Source of the DNA: CAYOOT01 sp964405665
Lineage (GTDB): Bacteria; Bdellovibrionota_C; UBA2361; SZUA-149; CAZDWZ01
Length of the DNA: 28,359 nucleotides
Assembly (NCBI GenBank): GCA_964405665.1
Contig: CAYOOT010000032.1
Coordinates: forward strand, 1 to 28,359
Direction of reading: 5' to 3'
Below, piece by piece: positions 9,025-16,369 of this stretch. The notes under the pieces are model-generated. The model saw only the letters and a list, made by a program, of their open reading frames with translations. It made no database searches and had not been told where the DNA came from. The position numbers and the translations under genes were made by a program. The stretch's first letter is position 1, and the number at the start of each line of letters is the position of its first letter.

Positions 9025-9052
9025 TTTATATTTTATAGAACTTAATTAGCAA
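9025..9052 (-). promoter_or_regulatory. Possible sigma70-type promoter of the TrmB-like gene
   Basis: On the minus strand TTGCTA (9047-9052) and TATAAA (9025-9030) are separated by 16 nt. The predicted transcript would start near 9018, about 37 nt before the ATG. The site lies in the 95-bp divergent region, so both genes could be regulated from here. The region is AT-rich and chance matches are likely. Confidence 0.35.
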
Positions 9053-9076
9053 GAACATTCTTAGTAAAAAGGCAGT

Positions 9077-10681
9077 ATGGAACAAAAAGAAAAAGATTTT
9101 TGCGACAATTTTGGCATTCCTCAGCTCAATCTCGAGCCCAATTCTAGGCTAAAAATGCTTCTTGCTTATCGTAATGACAGGCGGCTTTTTGCAAGGAAAT
9201 GCGACGCTACTTCAGAAAAAATAATTAGTTCCTATCATCAAGATGCTCAATTTAAGATCATAAAAAACGATATCTGGTGGGGCGATAGCTGGGAAGGGCT
9301 AGACTCCGGATTTGAACCGGATAAAAATCAAAGTTTTTTTGAACAGTTTAGTTTATTGCAAAAAAAATTACCTCGAGAAGGCACTTCGGTAGTTAGTTCA
9401 GAAAACAGCGAATTCAACAGTCATACCCGTTACTCAAAAAACTGCTATCTCAACCATCTTGCTGCAAGCTGTGAAGATTTACTTTATTGCTACTATTCCA
9501 ATAACTCCAAAGACTCTATTGATTGTTTTTATTCCTTAGAGTGCACACTTTGTTTTCACTGCTCCTATATTATTAACTGTTATAATTGTTTCTATATTTC
9601 CGAATCTGTAAATTGCAACGATTGTTACTTCGGTCATCAGTTAAAAAAATGTAGCAATTGTTTTCTTTGCTCCAATCTGGCCGATAAAAGTTACTATTTT
9701 AAAAATAAGGCTTGTAGCAAAGAGGAATTCAATCAATTGGTGACCAAATATTTTAATGGGAACAATAATTCCCTAGAACAAGGCATCAGAGAATATCAGG
9801 ATTTAAAAAAAAATTCCTTGCAAAAGGCCATTCATTCTACGAATTCCGAAGAAGTGACAGGAGAGCATTTAACTAATTGTAAATCTTGTTTTCATTGCTT
9901 TGACGCAAAAAATTCCCGAGATTGCTTTAATCTTTGTAACGGTGGTGGCAATGATATCTTTCATGCCTATTCCACAGGATTTCCCGACTGCTCTTTTATT
10001 TATATGTGCGTTACTTTAAGAAATTGTCACAATCTCTTTTTCTCGGCAAATTGTTGGGATAGCTACAATTTATGGTATTGCGATAACTGTGTGAATTGTA
10101 AAAATTGTTTTGGCTGTGTTGCTCTCAAAAGAAAAGAATTTTGTTTTTTTAACAAACAATACGAAGAAAAAGAATATCAACAGCTTGTTTCTTTTTGGAA
10201 AAATAAAATGACAACCGATCAAGAATGGGGATATTTTTTCCCTTTGGAGAATTCTCCTTTTTGCTATAATGAAAGTGCCGCTCAAGATTTTTTCCCTCTG
10301 GACAAGGAAGAAATTGAAGCTGCCGGTTTAAAATTTAGAACTTTCGGCAATTCCCTTAGTGTTGATGATCAAACAAAACATCAAATTTCAAATAATTTAG
10401 AACTGAAGCAGGCAAAGGGAGGTGAGATATTATCTTGCAGCAATTGCCGAAGGCTATATAAAATAACTAAAAAAGAATTAGGCTATTATCATCAGAACAA
10501 TTTTCCAATTCTCAAAAACTGCCCTGACTGTCGATTAGAAAGTAAAATTATCAAAAGAAATAAATATTCTCTTTTGAAAAGAGATTGTGCAAAGTGTAGA
10601 AATAAAACAGAAACTTGTTATTCTCCTAAAGAATTTCCCTTACTAATTTGTGAAAATTGTTATAACAAAGAAGTCTATTAA
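9077..10681 (+). CDS. Cysteine-rich zinc-ribbon protein of a family common in CPR bacteria
   Basis: Function unknown. The 534-aa protein has 42 cysteines by my count (about 8%). The N-terminal part (about 1-110) has YRNDRRLFARKCD, NDIWWGDSWEGLD and FFEQFSLLQKKLPR, which I recognise from cysteine-rich proteins frequent in Patescibacteria genomes. In those, as I recall, this segment is preceded by a C-P-x-C-R knuckle, replaced here by NLEPNSR. The centre is two blocks of imperfect C-x2-C / C-x5-C repeats (about 130-200 and 265-360), reminiscent of a stacked solenoid. The C-terminus has zinc-ribbon-like pairs CSNC...CPDC and CAKC...CENC. No signal peptide is seen, so it is probably cytoplasmic. 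An AAAGG lies just upstream of the ATG. Divergent from the TrmB-like gene; horizontal origin is possible. Confidence 0.7.
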   Translation: MEQKEKDFCDNFGIPQLNLEPNSRLKMLLAYRNDRRLFARKCDATSEKIISSYHQDAQFKIIKNDIWWGDSWEGLDSGFEPDKNQSFFEQFSLLQKKLPREGTSVVSSENSEFNSHTRYSKNCYLNHLAASCEDLLYCYYSNNSKDSIDCFYSLECTLCFHCSYIINCYNCFYISESVNCNDCYFGHQLKKCSNCFLCSNLADKSYYFKNKACSKEEFNQLVTKYFNGNNNSLEQGIREYQDLKKNSLQKAIHSTNSEEVTGEHLTNCKSCFHCFDAKNSRDCFNLCNGGGNDIFHAYSTGFPDCSFIYMCVTLRNCHNLFFSANCWDSYNLWYCDNCVNCKNCFGCVALKRKEFCFFNKQYEEKEYQQLVSFWKNKMTTDQEWGYFFPLENSPFCYNESAAQDFFPLDKEEIEAAGLKFRTFGNSLSVDDQTKHQISNNLELKQAKGGEILSCSNCRRLYKITKKELGYYHQNNFPILKNCPDCRLESKIIKRNKYSLLKRDCAKCRNKTETCYSPKEFPLLICENCYNKEVY

Positions 10682-10731
10682 ATAAATATTTATCTGCCTG
10701 TTTAAAATATTTATATTATTGGCTAATCAAT

Positions 10732-11889
10732 ATGTTTTCTTTGTTCACAATTCGTCGTCTTAACATCTTTTTTATAATTATCCTGCTAATTGTCTTAACC
10801 CAGATTTCAGCGACAAATCATTTAATTGCCTATTCCAACACTGTTTCAAAAATTGCCAGAGGAGTAACTATTTTTAAAATGCGCAGTAACTTACTTTCAG
10901 AATTTTGGAAGCGACCAATTATCATGAAAACTGCCTTGATCCTCCCTCCTCATTATAGCTCCACAGATAAATTATATCCTGTTGTTTATCATATTCATGG
11001 ATTTGGAGCGGATTATACCGAAGCTTATGAAGTGGCCAGAGAAACAAGAAAAATAATGAGGGAACAACCGGAACTGGAATTGATCCATATTTTTTTAAAT
11101 GCCGCCTTTGACACCGGTCATCATGGTTTTGTTAATTCGTCGAACAATGGGCCCTGGTCCAGTTGCTTAATTGAAGAATTAATTCCTACTCTTGAAAAAA
11201 CATTTCGTATTATTCCTCAACCTGAAGCTCGATTTCTGATGGGTCATTCTTCCGGAGGTTGGTCGGCAATTTGGCTTAAAGTACAATATCCAAAAAAATT
11301 TGCCGGTGTTTGGGCTACTTCACCCGATCCTTTGGATTTCGAAAACTTTTTTGGAGTCGATTTGCGACCGGGATCTAAAGACAATATGTATCATAATCAA
11401 AACGGAAAAACTCATCTTGCTTATCGCAATGAACGGGACACGATCGAAGATGAAGTGCATGTAGATGACGGAGATAACCCCGTAGAAGCCGAATATAGTT
11501 CCGATGAATGGCGTTGGAGCCCAAAAGATGAAAATGGCTTGCCGAAAAAAGTTTTTGATCGGGAAACAGGGGTCTTAAACCAAGAAGTGCTACAAAGCTG
11601 GCAAGCATTTGATCTTAAATATCTGCTTGAGCAAAAAGGTGAAGAAGCTTCGCCTTTAATCAATAACCTTCATATTGTTTGCGGTCTGGAAGATTCTTTT
11701 TTTCTGGAAAAGCCCACTCAATTGTTTTGCGCTTTTATTAAAAATAAATGGGGTACAAATAATTGTGAGTTTATTCCTCAAAGAAAACATGCCGATCTTT
11801 ACTTGCCATATAAAACCTATCCCCAAGGTTTAGCCGTTCGTTTTTACAGAGAAATGATCGATCAATTTTCGTCGGCTAATGTTAAGTAG
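10732..11889 (+). CDS. Membrane-anchored or secreted putative esterase (alpha/beta hydrolase)
   Basis: Probable serine ester hydrolase of 385 aa from the putative-esterase (esterase D-like) family. A hydrophobic N-terminal segment (about 10-27) should act as signal anchor or signal peptide. The fold signatures are YPVVYHIHGFGA (oxyanion-loop strand, about 82-93) and the nucleophile elbow GHSSG (171-175, Ser173). A candidate acid lies in CGLEDSF (about 320) and a candidate His in RKHADLY (about 353). The insert at about 230-290 is rich in Asp and Glu (VDDGDNPVEAEYSSDEW) and may be a lid or metal-binding loop. The substrate cannot be told. Its 3' end overlaps the convergent lipoprotein gene by 28 nt. 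Confidence 0.78.
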   Translation: MFSLFTIRRLNIFFIIILLIVLTQISATNHLIAYSNTVSKIARGVTIFKMRSNLLSEFWKRPIIMKTALILPPHYSSTDKLYPVVYHIHGFGADYTEAYEVARETRKIMREQPELELIHIFLNAAFDTGHHGFVNSSNNGPWSSCLIEELIPTLEKTFRIIPQPEARFLMGHSSGGWSAIWLKVQYPKKFAGVWATSPDPLDFENFFGVDLRPGSKDNMYHNQNGKTHLAYRNERDTIEDEVHVDDGDNPVEAEYSSDEWRWSPKDENGLPKKVFDRETGVLNQEVLQSWQAFDLKYLLEQKGEEASPLINNLHIVCGLEDSFFLEKPTQLFCAFIKNKWGTNNCEFIPQRKHADLYLPYKTYPQGLAVRFYREMIDQFSSANVK

Positions 11890-12554
11890 GTAAGTGGTCT
11901 TCCTCCCCCTTCGCTATCTAAAATTACAATTGTGCGCACCGCTCGATCGGGAAAATCAATTACGCCGGTATCGAGAATTATATTCTTTGTATTTGCCGTG
12001 GTGATCCTGATTTGATATTCTTCATCATTTAGATCGATGTAATCGCTAACATCAGAAAACAAGATATCTTCAAATGTCGGAATGCGGTTATTGTCAGAGA
12101 TATCAGTGCCTTTAAAACTCACATACACATCAATTCTTTGCGTACTCGGAGCAGAGTTAATAAAACGAAGTTTAATGTCGCCTTTATCGGGATCGGTATT
12201 TTTATCTGTATATAAAATTCCTTCTAATTCTTCTCTTAAATTTGTCGCTACAAAAGTATAATCTCCGCCATCTTCAATATTGACAACTTCATCGATTAAA
12301 ACTCTGGAACTAAGATTTGCTCGCAATTTCAAACGCCTGGAACCACTATCAATATCCATGTAATCGGTTGCTTGAGAAAAAACCAAACTGCTGTCTTCTA
12401 ATTTATCATCAATCAGAAAATCCATCGCTGGCGAATCTGGAGAAGCATTAACAAAACGAATCTTTGCTTGGTCTTTCTTATCTTCGGCACAGGAAAATAA
12501 AAATAAGCCTGAAATTGAAAGAATAAAAGCTAAAAACAAATTATTTTTTTTCAT
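11862..12554 (-). CDS. DUF4397-type lipoprotein
   Basis: Predicted lipoprotein of 230 aa. The N-terminus MKKNNLFLAFILSISG leads into the lipobox LFSC with Cys22 as the lipidated residue. Two similar halves follow: KIRFVNASPDSPAMDFLID (about 31-49) and KLRFINSAPSTQRIDVYVS (about 126-144). This is the (V/I)RF(V/I)N.SP pattern of DUF4397, a beta-rich extracytoplasmic domain of unknown function. The gene ends 28 nt inside the convergent esterase gene. Its ATG is 1 nt from the assembly gap. The duplicated flank on the other side repeats the first codons and continues into AGGAAGTAACTTTTATG, so the real ribosome-binding site is AGGAAG on the far side of the gap. Confidence 0.82.
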   Translation of the reverse strand: MKKNNLFLAFILSISGLFLFSCAEDKKDQAKIRFVNASPDSPAMDFLIDDKLEDSSLVFSQATDYMDIDSGSRRLKLRANLSSRVLIDEVVNIEDGGDYTFVATNLREELEGILYTDKNTDPDKGDIKLRFINSAPSTQRIDVYVSFKGTDISDNNRIPTFEDILFSDVSDYIDLNDEEYQIRITTANTKNIILDTGVIDFPDRAVRTIVILDSEGGGRPLTYLTLADEN

Positions 12555-12555
12555 A
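12501..12555. repeat. Left copy of a 55-nt duplication flanking the gap
   Basis: Identical base for base to 12656-12710. It covers the first codons of the DUF4397 lipoprotein gene. Exact 55-nt identity at the two edges of an N run is what two contigs sharing a k-mer overlap look like, so this is most likely one locus written twice. Confidence 0.9.
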
Positions 12556-12655
12556 NNNNNNNNNNNNNNNNNNNNNNNNNNNNNNNNNNNNNNNNNNNNN
12601 NNNNNNNNNNNNNNNNNNNNNNNNNNNNNNNNNNNNNNNNNNNNNNNNNNNNNNN
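12556..12655. other. Assembly gap of 100 N
   Basis: A run of exactly 100 N, a conventional placeholder for unknown distance. Because the flanks are the same 55 nt, the true gap is probably zero or negative. Confidence 0.98.
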
Positions 12656-12710
12656 AAATAAGCCTGAAATTGAAAGAATAAAAGCTAAAAACAAATTATT
12701 TTTTTTCATA
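12656..12710. repeat. Right copy of the 55-nt duplication flanking the gap
   Basis: Identical to 12501-12555. Beyond it the minus strand shows AGGAAG 8 nt before the lipoprotein ATG, so this side carries the genuine upstream sequence of that gene. Confidence 0.9.
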
Positions 12711-12726
12711 AAAGTTACTTCCTAAT

Positions 12727-12846
12727 ACAACAGTTAGATTGCTTCGGTCGCGTTGCTCCCTCGCAATGACGGACTTCTTTTTGTCTTATACAAAGAAGTG
12801 TAAGGTAGCTGTCATTGCGAGCGAAGCGAAGCAAGCTAACTGTTGT
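12727..12846. repeat. MITE-like imperfect inverted repeat at the rsmD 3' end
   Basis: Two arms of about 57 nt face each other. Terminal 11-mers ACAACAGTTAG and CTAACTGTTGT match perfectly, as do internal TCGCAATGAC / GTCATTGCGA and the ACTTCTTT / AAAGAAGT blocks near the centre. The CATTGCGAGCGAAGCGAAGC segment resembles dispersed palindromic repeats seen in many bacterial genomes. The right terminus supplies the last sense codons and the TAG stop of rsmD. It may also end transcription from either side. Confidence 0.75.
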
Positions 12847-13399
12847 GTTTACACTGATATTTAAAAAAAGTCAGCTTAGTGTCCCCATAAATTTTTTCTT
12901 TAACCATAGTAAAATCTTTAAGTTCTCCAGATAATTCAAATTTCTTGCCGGACTCCAGCACTACAATAGTATTTGCTTTAAGCAATTTATACTTTGACAA
13001 TTCCCTGAGGATACTTAATCCCGGATGTTCTTCATATGGAGGATCGATAAAAATTAAATCATATTCTTTGTTTAACTTCTCCAATGATTTCACAGCGCTT
13101 AATATCAGGACTTCTGTTTGAGAGCTTAAATGAAAAAGATCAGTATTGGCCTTCAGGTATTTTGCAATCTTGGCGTTTTTTTCAACAAAAGTCACAAAGG
13201 CAGCACCACGTGACAATGCTTCAAAACCGATTGCTCCGCTTCCGGCAAAAAGATCTAAAACTTTTGCTCCTTCTAAATCTAACATACTAAATAATGAAGA
13301 AAATAAAGCTTCGCGGACTTTTTCAGTAGTTGGTCTTAAAGGTAAATCTTGATCAATCTTGATATTACGACCTTTTAAGGATCCTGAAATGATACGCAT
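12836..13399 (-). CDS. rsmD: 16S rRNA (guanine-966 N2)-methyltransferase RsmD
   Basis: SAM-dependent methyltransferase acting on 16S rRNA during 30S assembly. The 187-aa chain starts with the family's MRIISGSLKGR and PTTEKVREALF. It carries the SAM-binding loop DLFAGSGAIG (49-58), acidic VEKN (72-75) and the catalytic DPPY (119-122). Length is typical. Its last codons (His-Asn-Ser-stop) come from the terminal 11-mer of the inverted repeat at 12727-12846, so the original C-terminus may have been altered by that insertion. No Shine-Dalgarno is visible at the ATG. It lies downstream of tRNA-Pro and rdgB on the same strand. Confidence 0.94.
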   Translation of the reverse strand: MRIISGSLKGRNIKIDQDLPLRPTTEKVREALFSSLFSMLDLEGAKVLDLFAGSGAIGFEALSRGAAFVTFVEKNAKIAKYLKANTDLFHLSSQTEVLILSAVKSLEKLNKEYDLIFIDPPYEEHPGLSILRELSKYKLLKANTIVVLESGKKFELSGELKDFTMVKEKIYGDTKLTFFKYQCKHNS

Positions 13400-13452
13400 A
13401 GATAATAGAAAAAAAGAATAGGATCATCACTCGCCTCTCGACTAGCTCGAGG

Positions 13453-13516
13453 CGATTTAATTTTTCTAGAAATTTTGGCGGTTACAACCGTCAAAATTTC
13501 TAGAAAAATTAAATCG
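13453..13516. repeat. Long perfect-type hairpin abutting the tRNA-Pro 3' end
   Basis: Arms 13454-13482 and 13487-13515 are complementary over 29 bp with one G-T pair (13478/13491) and a loop of about 4 nt; one more C-G pair extends it to 13453/13516. The right arm overlaps the last bases of the tRNA. A second small hairpin (TCGCCTC / GAGGCGA, 13431-13455) follows in the direction of tRNA transcription. No U-run follows, so it is not a textbook terminator. Confidence 0.8.
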
Positions 13517-13587
13517 GGGTGAGAGGATTCGAACCTCCGACCCACGGTTCCCAAAACCGTTGCGCTACCGGGCTGCGCTACACCCCG
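13514..13587 (-). tRNA. tRNA-Pro (anticodon TGG)
   Basis: The minus strand folds as a complete cloverleaf: acceptor CGGGGTG / CACCCCG, D arm GCGC-AGCCCGGTA-GCGC, anticodon arm ACGGT-TTTGGGA-ACCGT with anticodon TGG, a 5-nt variable loop, and T arm GGAGG-TTCGAAT-CCTCT. The discriminator base is A (13514). The CCA end is not encoded. It reads CCA and probably all CCN codons. It sits between rdgB and rsmD on the same strand. Confidence 0.95.
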
Positions 13588-13603
13588 AATGTTGAGGAAA
13601 GAA

Positions 13604-13632
13604 CTTATATATACTTAGTTTATTTATTGCAA
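13604..13632 (-). promoter_or_regulatory. Probable promoter of tRNA-Pro
   Basis: On the minus strand TTGCAA (13627-13632) and TATAAG (13604-13609) are spaced by 17 nt, and the tRNA begins 16 nt after the -10 box. The -35 box lies inside the last codons of rdgB. Spacing and position fit a stable-RNA promoter; no experiment supports it. Confidence 0.45.
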
Positions 13633-14255
13633 TACTTGACAAATGATGAAAATAACTTTTCCGCAGCTATTGCTCGGAAACCACAGTTACAAGTGACATT
13701 AAAATCCACTTCTGCCAAAGTTGCATTAAGCGAAGGGAGAAATACCACGGGATCGTATCCGAAACCTTTATCTCCTCTTGGTTCTTTAAGTATCTCTCCG
13801 ACTAATTCGCCATCAGCCTCAATTAATTCTCTAGTAGGTAAAGCTAAAACTAAATAACAATAAAATCTTGCTGCACGTCCCAGCTGGGGATTTTTTTCTA
13901 AAATATTTTCCAATTCATTAAGCACCTTGATATTTTTTTGCTGATCACTAGCCCCTGCTCCCGCATAACGGGCCGAATTGATTCCTGGCCTTCCTTCAAG
14001 AGCAAATACTTCCAAACCCGAATCATCCCCAATTGCCGGCAGCCCGCTCCAATCCCGAAAAGCTTCTGCTTTTAACAAGGCATTGCCTCTAAAAGTATCA
14101 GCTGTTTCTTCGACATTGGGAATATCTTTTTTAGAAAGTTCTTGGGCAATAACTTCAGGAGATACTAATTCTAAATTAAATTTTTTTGCTATAGTTTGTA
14201 GTTCAAGTAACTTATTTTTATTTCCAGTGGCGACAACTATTCTCTGATTAGTCAT
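13620..14255 (-). CDS. rdgB: XTP/dITP pyrophosphatase RdgB (HAM1 family), altered C-terminal motif
   Basis: House-cleaning nucleotidase that hydrolyses dITP, XTP and related non-canonical triphosphates to monophosphates, keeping them out of DNA and RNA. The 211-aa sequence has ATGNKNKLLE (9-18), the catalytic GDDSGLEVFAL (76-86) with EGRPGINSARYAG, and GDKGFGYDP (161-169). At the C-terminus the family normally has ISHR(A/G)RAL, whose Ser-His-Arg contacts the base. Here the aligned residues read CNCGFRAIA: Arg is kept but Ser-His is replaced by Gly-Phe. The fold and catalytic Asp residues look intact, so the enzyme may be active with changed base specificity, or this is sequence error. No Shine-Dalgarno at the ATG. 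Confidence 0.9.
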   Translation of the reverse strand: MTNQRIVVATGNKNKLLELQTIAKKFNLELVSPEVIAQELSKKDIPNVEETADTFRGNALLKAEAFRDWSGLPAIGDDSGLEVFALEGRPGINSARYAGAGASDQQKNIKVLNELENILEKNPQLGRAARFYCYLVLALPTRELIEADGELVGEILKEPRGDKGFGYDPVVFLPSLNATLAEVDFNVTCNCGFRAIAAEKLFSSFVKYCNK

Positions 14256-14355
14256 AAATTAGCAGCTTTATTGTGTGAATCTTAGTGCTAGCGATAACAT
14301 CTAAATAGTAATAAATAGATTTATATAATATATAGTACCAATCCTAAAGACAAGA

Positions 14356-15057
14356 ATGCTAGAAGACAGAAAAGCCCGCAGACGCCGCCTCACTGAAAGA
14401 CTTGAAGCCCTAAGAGACCGAGTAATTCTCCTGGAACAAGAATTAAATAATTATACCAATGATTTTTTCAGAGTCTGTATTTTTGGTAGTGCCCGCATTA
14501 AACCAGAAGATGCTCTCTATAAAACCACAAAAGAGTTGGGATCCCTTTTTGGAAAAGAAGGTATTGATGTCCTAACAGGCGGAGGGCAAGGCTTAATGGA
14601 AGCTGCTAACATTGGAACTTTGGAAGGAAAAACATCGGCCAATACAAAAAGTAAATCTTTTGGGATCACCATTGAACTTAATCGTTATGAAAAACCAAGT
14701 GATCATTTAGATATCAGACATCATCATAAAAGATTTTCTTCCAGATTGGATGATTTCATGCGTCTCTCCAATGCAATTGTCGTAGTCCCGGGAGGAATTG
14801 GAACAGTATTGGAATTATTCTTTTCTTGGCAATTGTTACAACTTTCTCATATTACGGAAAGACCGGTGATTTTACTGGATAGCAAATTTTGGGCAGGATT
14901 AGTTGAATGGATGCGCCAAGAAATGATCGCTCGCGGACTTGTTTATGAAAAAGAATTACGCTGGATCCATTTAGTCGATACTCCCCACCAAGCCTTGGAA
15001 ATTGTCAGAATCGAACATCGAAAATTCTTGGAAAGAAAGAAAAATAAAGCTGCTTAA
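14356..15057 (+). CDS. LOG-family (TIGR00730-like) nucleotide phosphoribohydrolase
   Basis: A 233-aa Rossmann-fold protein of the LOG / lysine-decarboxylase-like family. Plant and some bacterial members remove ribose-5-phosphate from cytokinin or purine nucleoside monophosphates; other bacterial members act on pyrimidine or purine nucleotides. Visible motifs are VCIFGSAR (40-47), GGGQGLMEAAN (75-85) and the signature PGGIGTVLE (145-153), whose Arg/Glu neighbourhood is catalytic. A charged, probably coiled N-terminal helix of about 30 residues precedes the fold. The substrate cannot be assigned from sequence. A TATAAT at 14324-14329 suits a start near 14336, but no clear -35 accompanies it. 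A 46-nt palindrome follows the stop. Confidence 0.85.
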   Translation: MLEDRKARRRRLTERLEALRDRVILLEQELNNYTNDFFRVCIFGSARIKPEDALYKTTKELGSLFGKEGIDVLTGGGQGLMEAANIGTLEGKTSANTKSKSFGITIELNRYEKPSDHLDIRHHHKRFSSRLDDFMRLSNAIVVVPGGIGTVLELFFSWQLLQLSHITERPVILLDSKFWAGLVEWMRQEMIARGLVYEKELRWIHLVDTPHQALEIVRIEHRKFLERKKNKAA

Positions 15058-15075
15058 GATTATTGTCTATAAGTC

Positions 15076-15121
15076 ATGTCTTGTTAGTAAGCGGACTAAA
15101 GTCCGCTTACTAACAAGACAT
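15076..15121. repeat. 46-nt perfect palindrome, same core as 8208-8239 in opposite orientation
   Basis: A 22-bp perfect stem (ATGTCTTGTTAGTAAGCGGA...) around the centre GCGGACTAAAGTCCGC. That centre is the exact reverse complement of the core at 8216-8231. It follows the LOG-family gene and precedes cysK, so it may end transcription between them, although no T-run follows. Confidence 0.85.
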
Positions 15122-15238
15122 TAATAGAGTTTATTTAAATTTCTAATTTATTCTTTAAGATCATTAAGAAGATTTCTTTATAAAACAAGACTTATCTGTT
15201 AAGATAAATAAATCAAATAAAAAAATACTGAAGGTTCT

Positions 15239-16174
15239 ATGTCGAAAATTGCAAAAAATATTTCCGAGTTAATTGGCAACACTCCTTTGCTGAGATTAAA
15301 CAAAATATCCAAAGATTATAATTGCGAAATTCTAGCAAAATTGGAATTCTTTAATCCTGGAGCAAGTGTTAAGGACAGGATTTGCAACAGTATGATCGAA
15401 GCAGCCGAAAAAGCTGGTAAAATAAAAGCTGATACCATTATCGTTGAACCAACAAGTGGAAACACTGGCATTGGTTTTTCGATGATTGCCGCTTCCAAGG
15501 GTTACAAATGTCTTTTAGTAATACCTGAATCAATGAGTCTTGAGCGTAGAAAAGTAATGAAGGCTTTTGGTGCTGAGCTAGTTCTCACACCTGCTAGCGA
15601 GGGCATGAAAGGAGCAATAAAAAAAGCTACAGAAATTGCCGACTCTGATCCTAAATATTTTATGCCGCAGCAATTTGAAAATCCTGCCAATCCAGAAATA
15701 CACAGAAAAACCACGGCAGAAGAAGTCTGGAAAGACACCGATGGTAAGTTAGATTTCTTTGTTTCTGGAGTGGGCACTGGGGGAACAATCACCGGAGTTG
15801 CACAAGTCTTAAAAAAGAGAGATCCAAAAATAAAATTTATTGCGGTAGAGCCAACAGATTCCCCAGTATTATCAGGTGGGCAAGCAGGCAGTCATAAAAT
15901 TCAAGGAATCGGAGCAGGATTTATCCCTTCAATATTAGATACAAAAATCATCGATGAGATCATTCAAGTAACAAACGATCAAGCAATTGACACCGCAAGA
16001 AGATTGCCCAAAGAAGAAGGCTTATTTGTCGGAATAAGTTCCGGAGCTGCTGTTTATGCTGCTTTGGAAATTGCAAAAAGAGTTGAAAATAAAGGCAAAA
16101 GAATTGTTGTAATCATCCCCTCTTATGGCGAGAGATACTTAAGCAGTATTTTATTTGGCGATTTAAATGTCTAA
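15239..16174 (+). CDS. cysK: Cysteine synthase A (O-acetylserine sulfhydrylase)
   Basis: PLP enzyme that makes L-cysteine from O-acetylserine and sulfide in the cytoplasm. The 311-aa protein has the PLP lysine in NPGASVKDRI (Lys45), the substrate loop TSGNTG (72-77) and the phosphate-binding GVGTGGT (177-183), with the C-terminal SSGAAVYAA typical of CysK. Length is normal. The ATG has a good Shine-Dalgarno, GAAGG, 5-6 nt upstream. It stands alone, behind a palindrome on its left and followed by about 190 nt of non-coding DNA, so it is probably a single-gene unit. CysM-type or cystathionine beta-synthase-like specificity is less likely. Confidence 0.93.
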   Translation: MSKIAKNISELIGNTPLLRLNKISKDYNCEILAKLEFFNPGASVKDRICNSMIEAAEKAGKIKADTIIVEPTSGNTGIGFSMIAASKGYKCLLVIPESMSLERRKVMKAFGAELVLTPASEGMKGAIKKATEIADSDPKYFMPQQFENPANPEIHRKTTAEEVWKDTDGKLDFFVSGVGTGGTITGVAQVLKKRDPKIKFIAVEPTDSPVLSGGQAGSHKIQGIGAGFIPSILDTKIIDEIIQVTNDQAIDTARRLPKEEGLFVGISSGAAVYAALEIAKRVENKGKRIVVIIPSYGERYLSSILFGDLNV

Positions 16175-16190
16175 TGAAGTAATATTCTTG

Positions 16191-16200
16191 GCGGACTAAA
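16191..16200 (+). repeat. Half-site of the GCGGACTAAA palindrome
   Basis: GCGGACTAAA 17 nt after the cysK stop matches the left half of the core at 15091-15100, but the second arm is absent. It may be an eroded copy; a 10-nt match could also be chance. Confidence 0.35.
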
Positions 16201-16318
16201 AGCAATGTAATTGCAAGTCCCTGCTCTAGCATGCCATCATCTCTCATTAATACACCTTTTGAGTGCAGACTTTTCTAACAGCGCTTAAATTATTAATTTG
16301 AATAAAGCATAATAACAT

Positions 16319-16369
16319 TAAAAAATAAGGGCTGGATGAGGTTCCGTCCCAGAGCTAGGATTAAGCCCT
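16319..16369 (-). terminator. Probable intrinsic terminator of the minus-strand gene at 16361
   Basis: On the minus strand AGGGCT (16369-16364) pairs with AGCCCT (16333-16328), with a further CTGG/CCAG pairing inside, and the stem is followed directly by TATTTTTTAA. The left arm overlaps the gene's TAA stop. Confidence 0.5.

Noticed and set aside
12501..12710. The duplicated 55-mer as a biological direct repeat
   Set aside because: It ends exactly at both edges of the N run, which indicates an assembly overlap.
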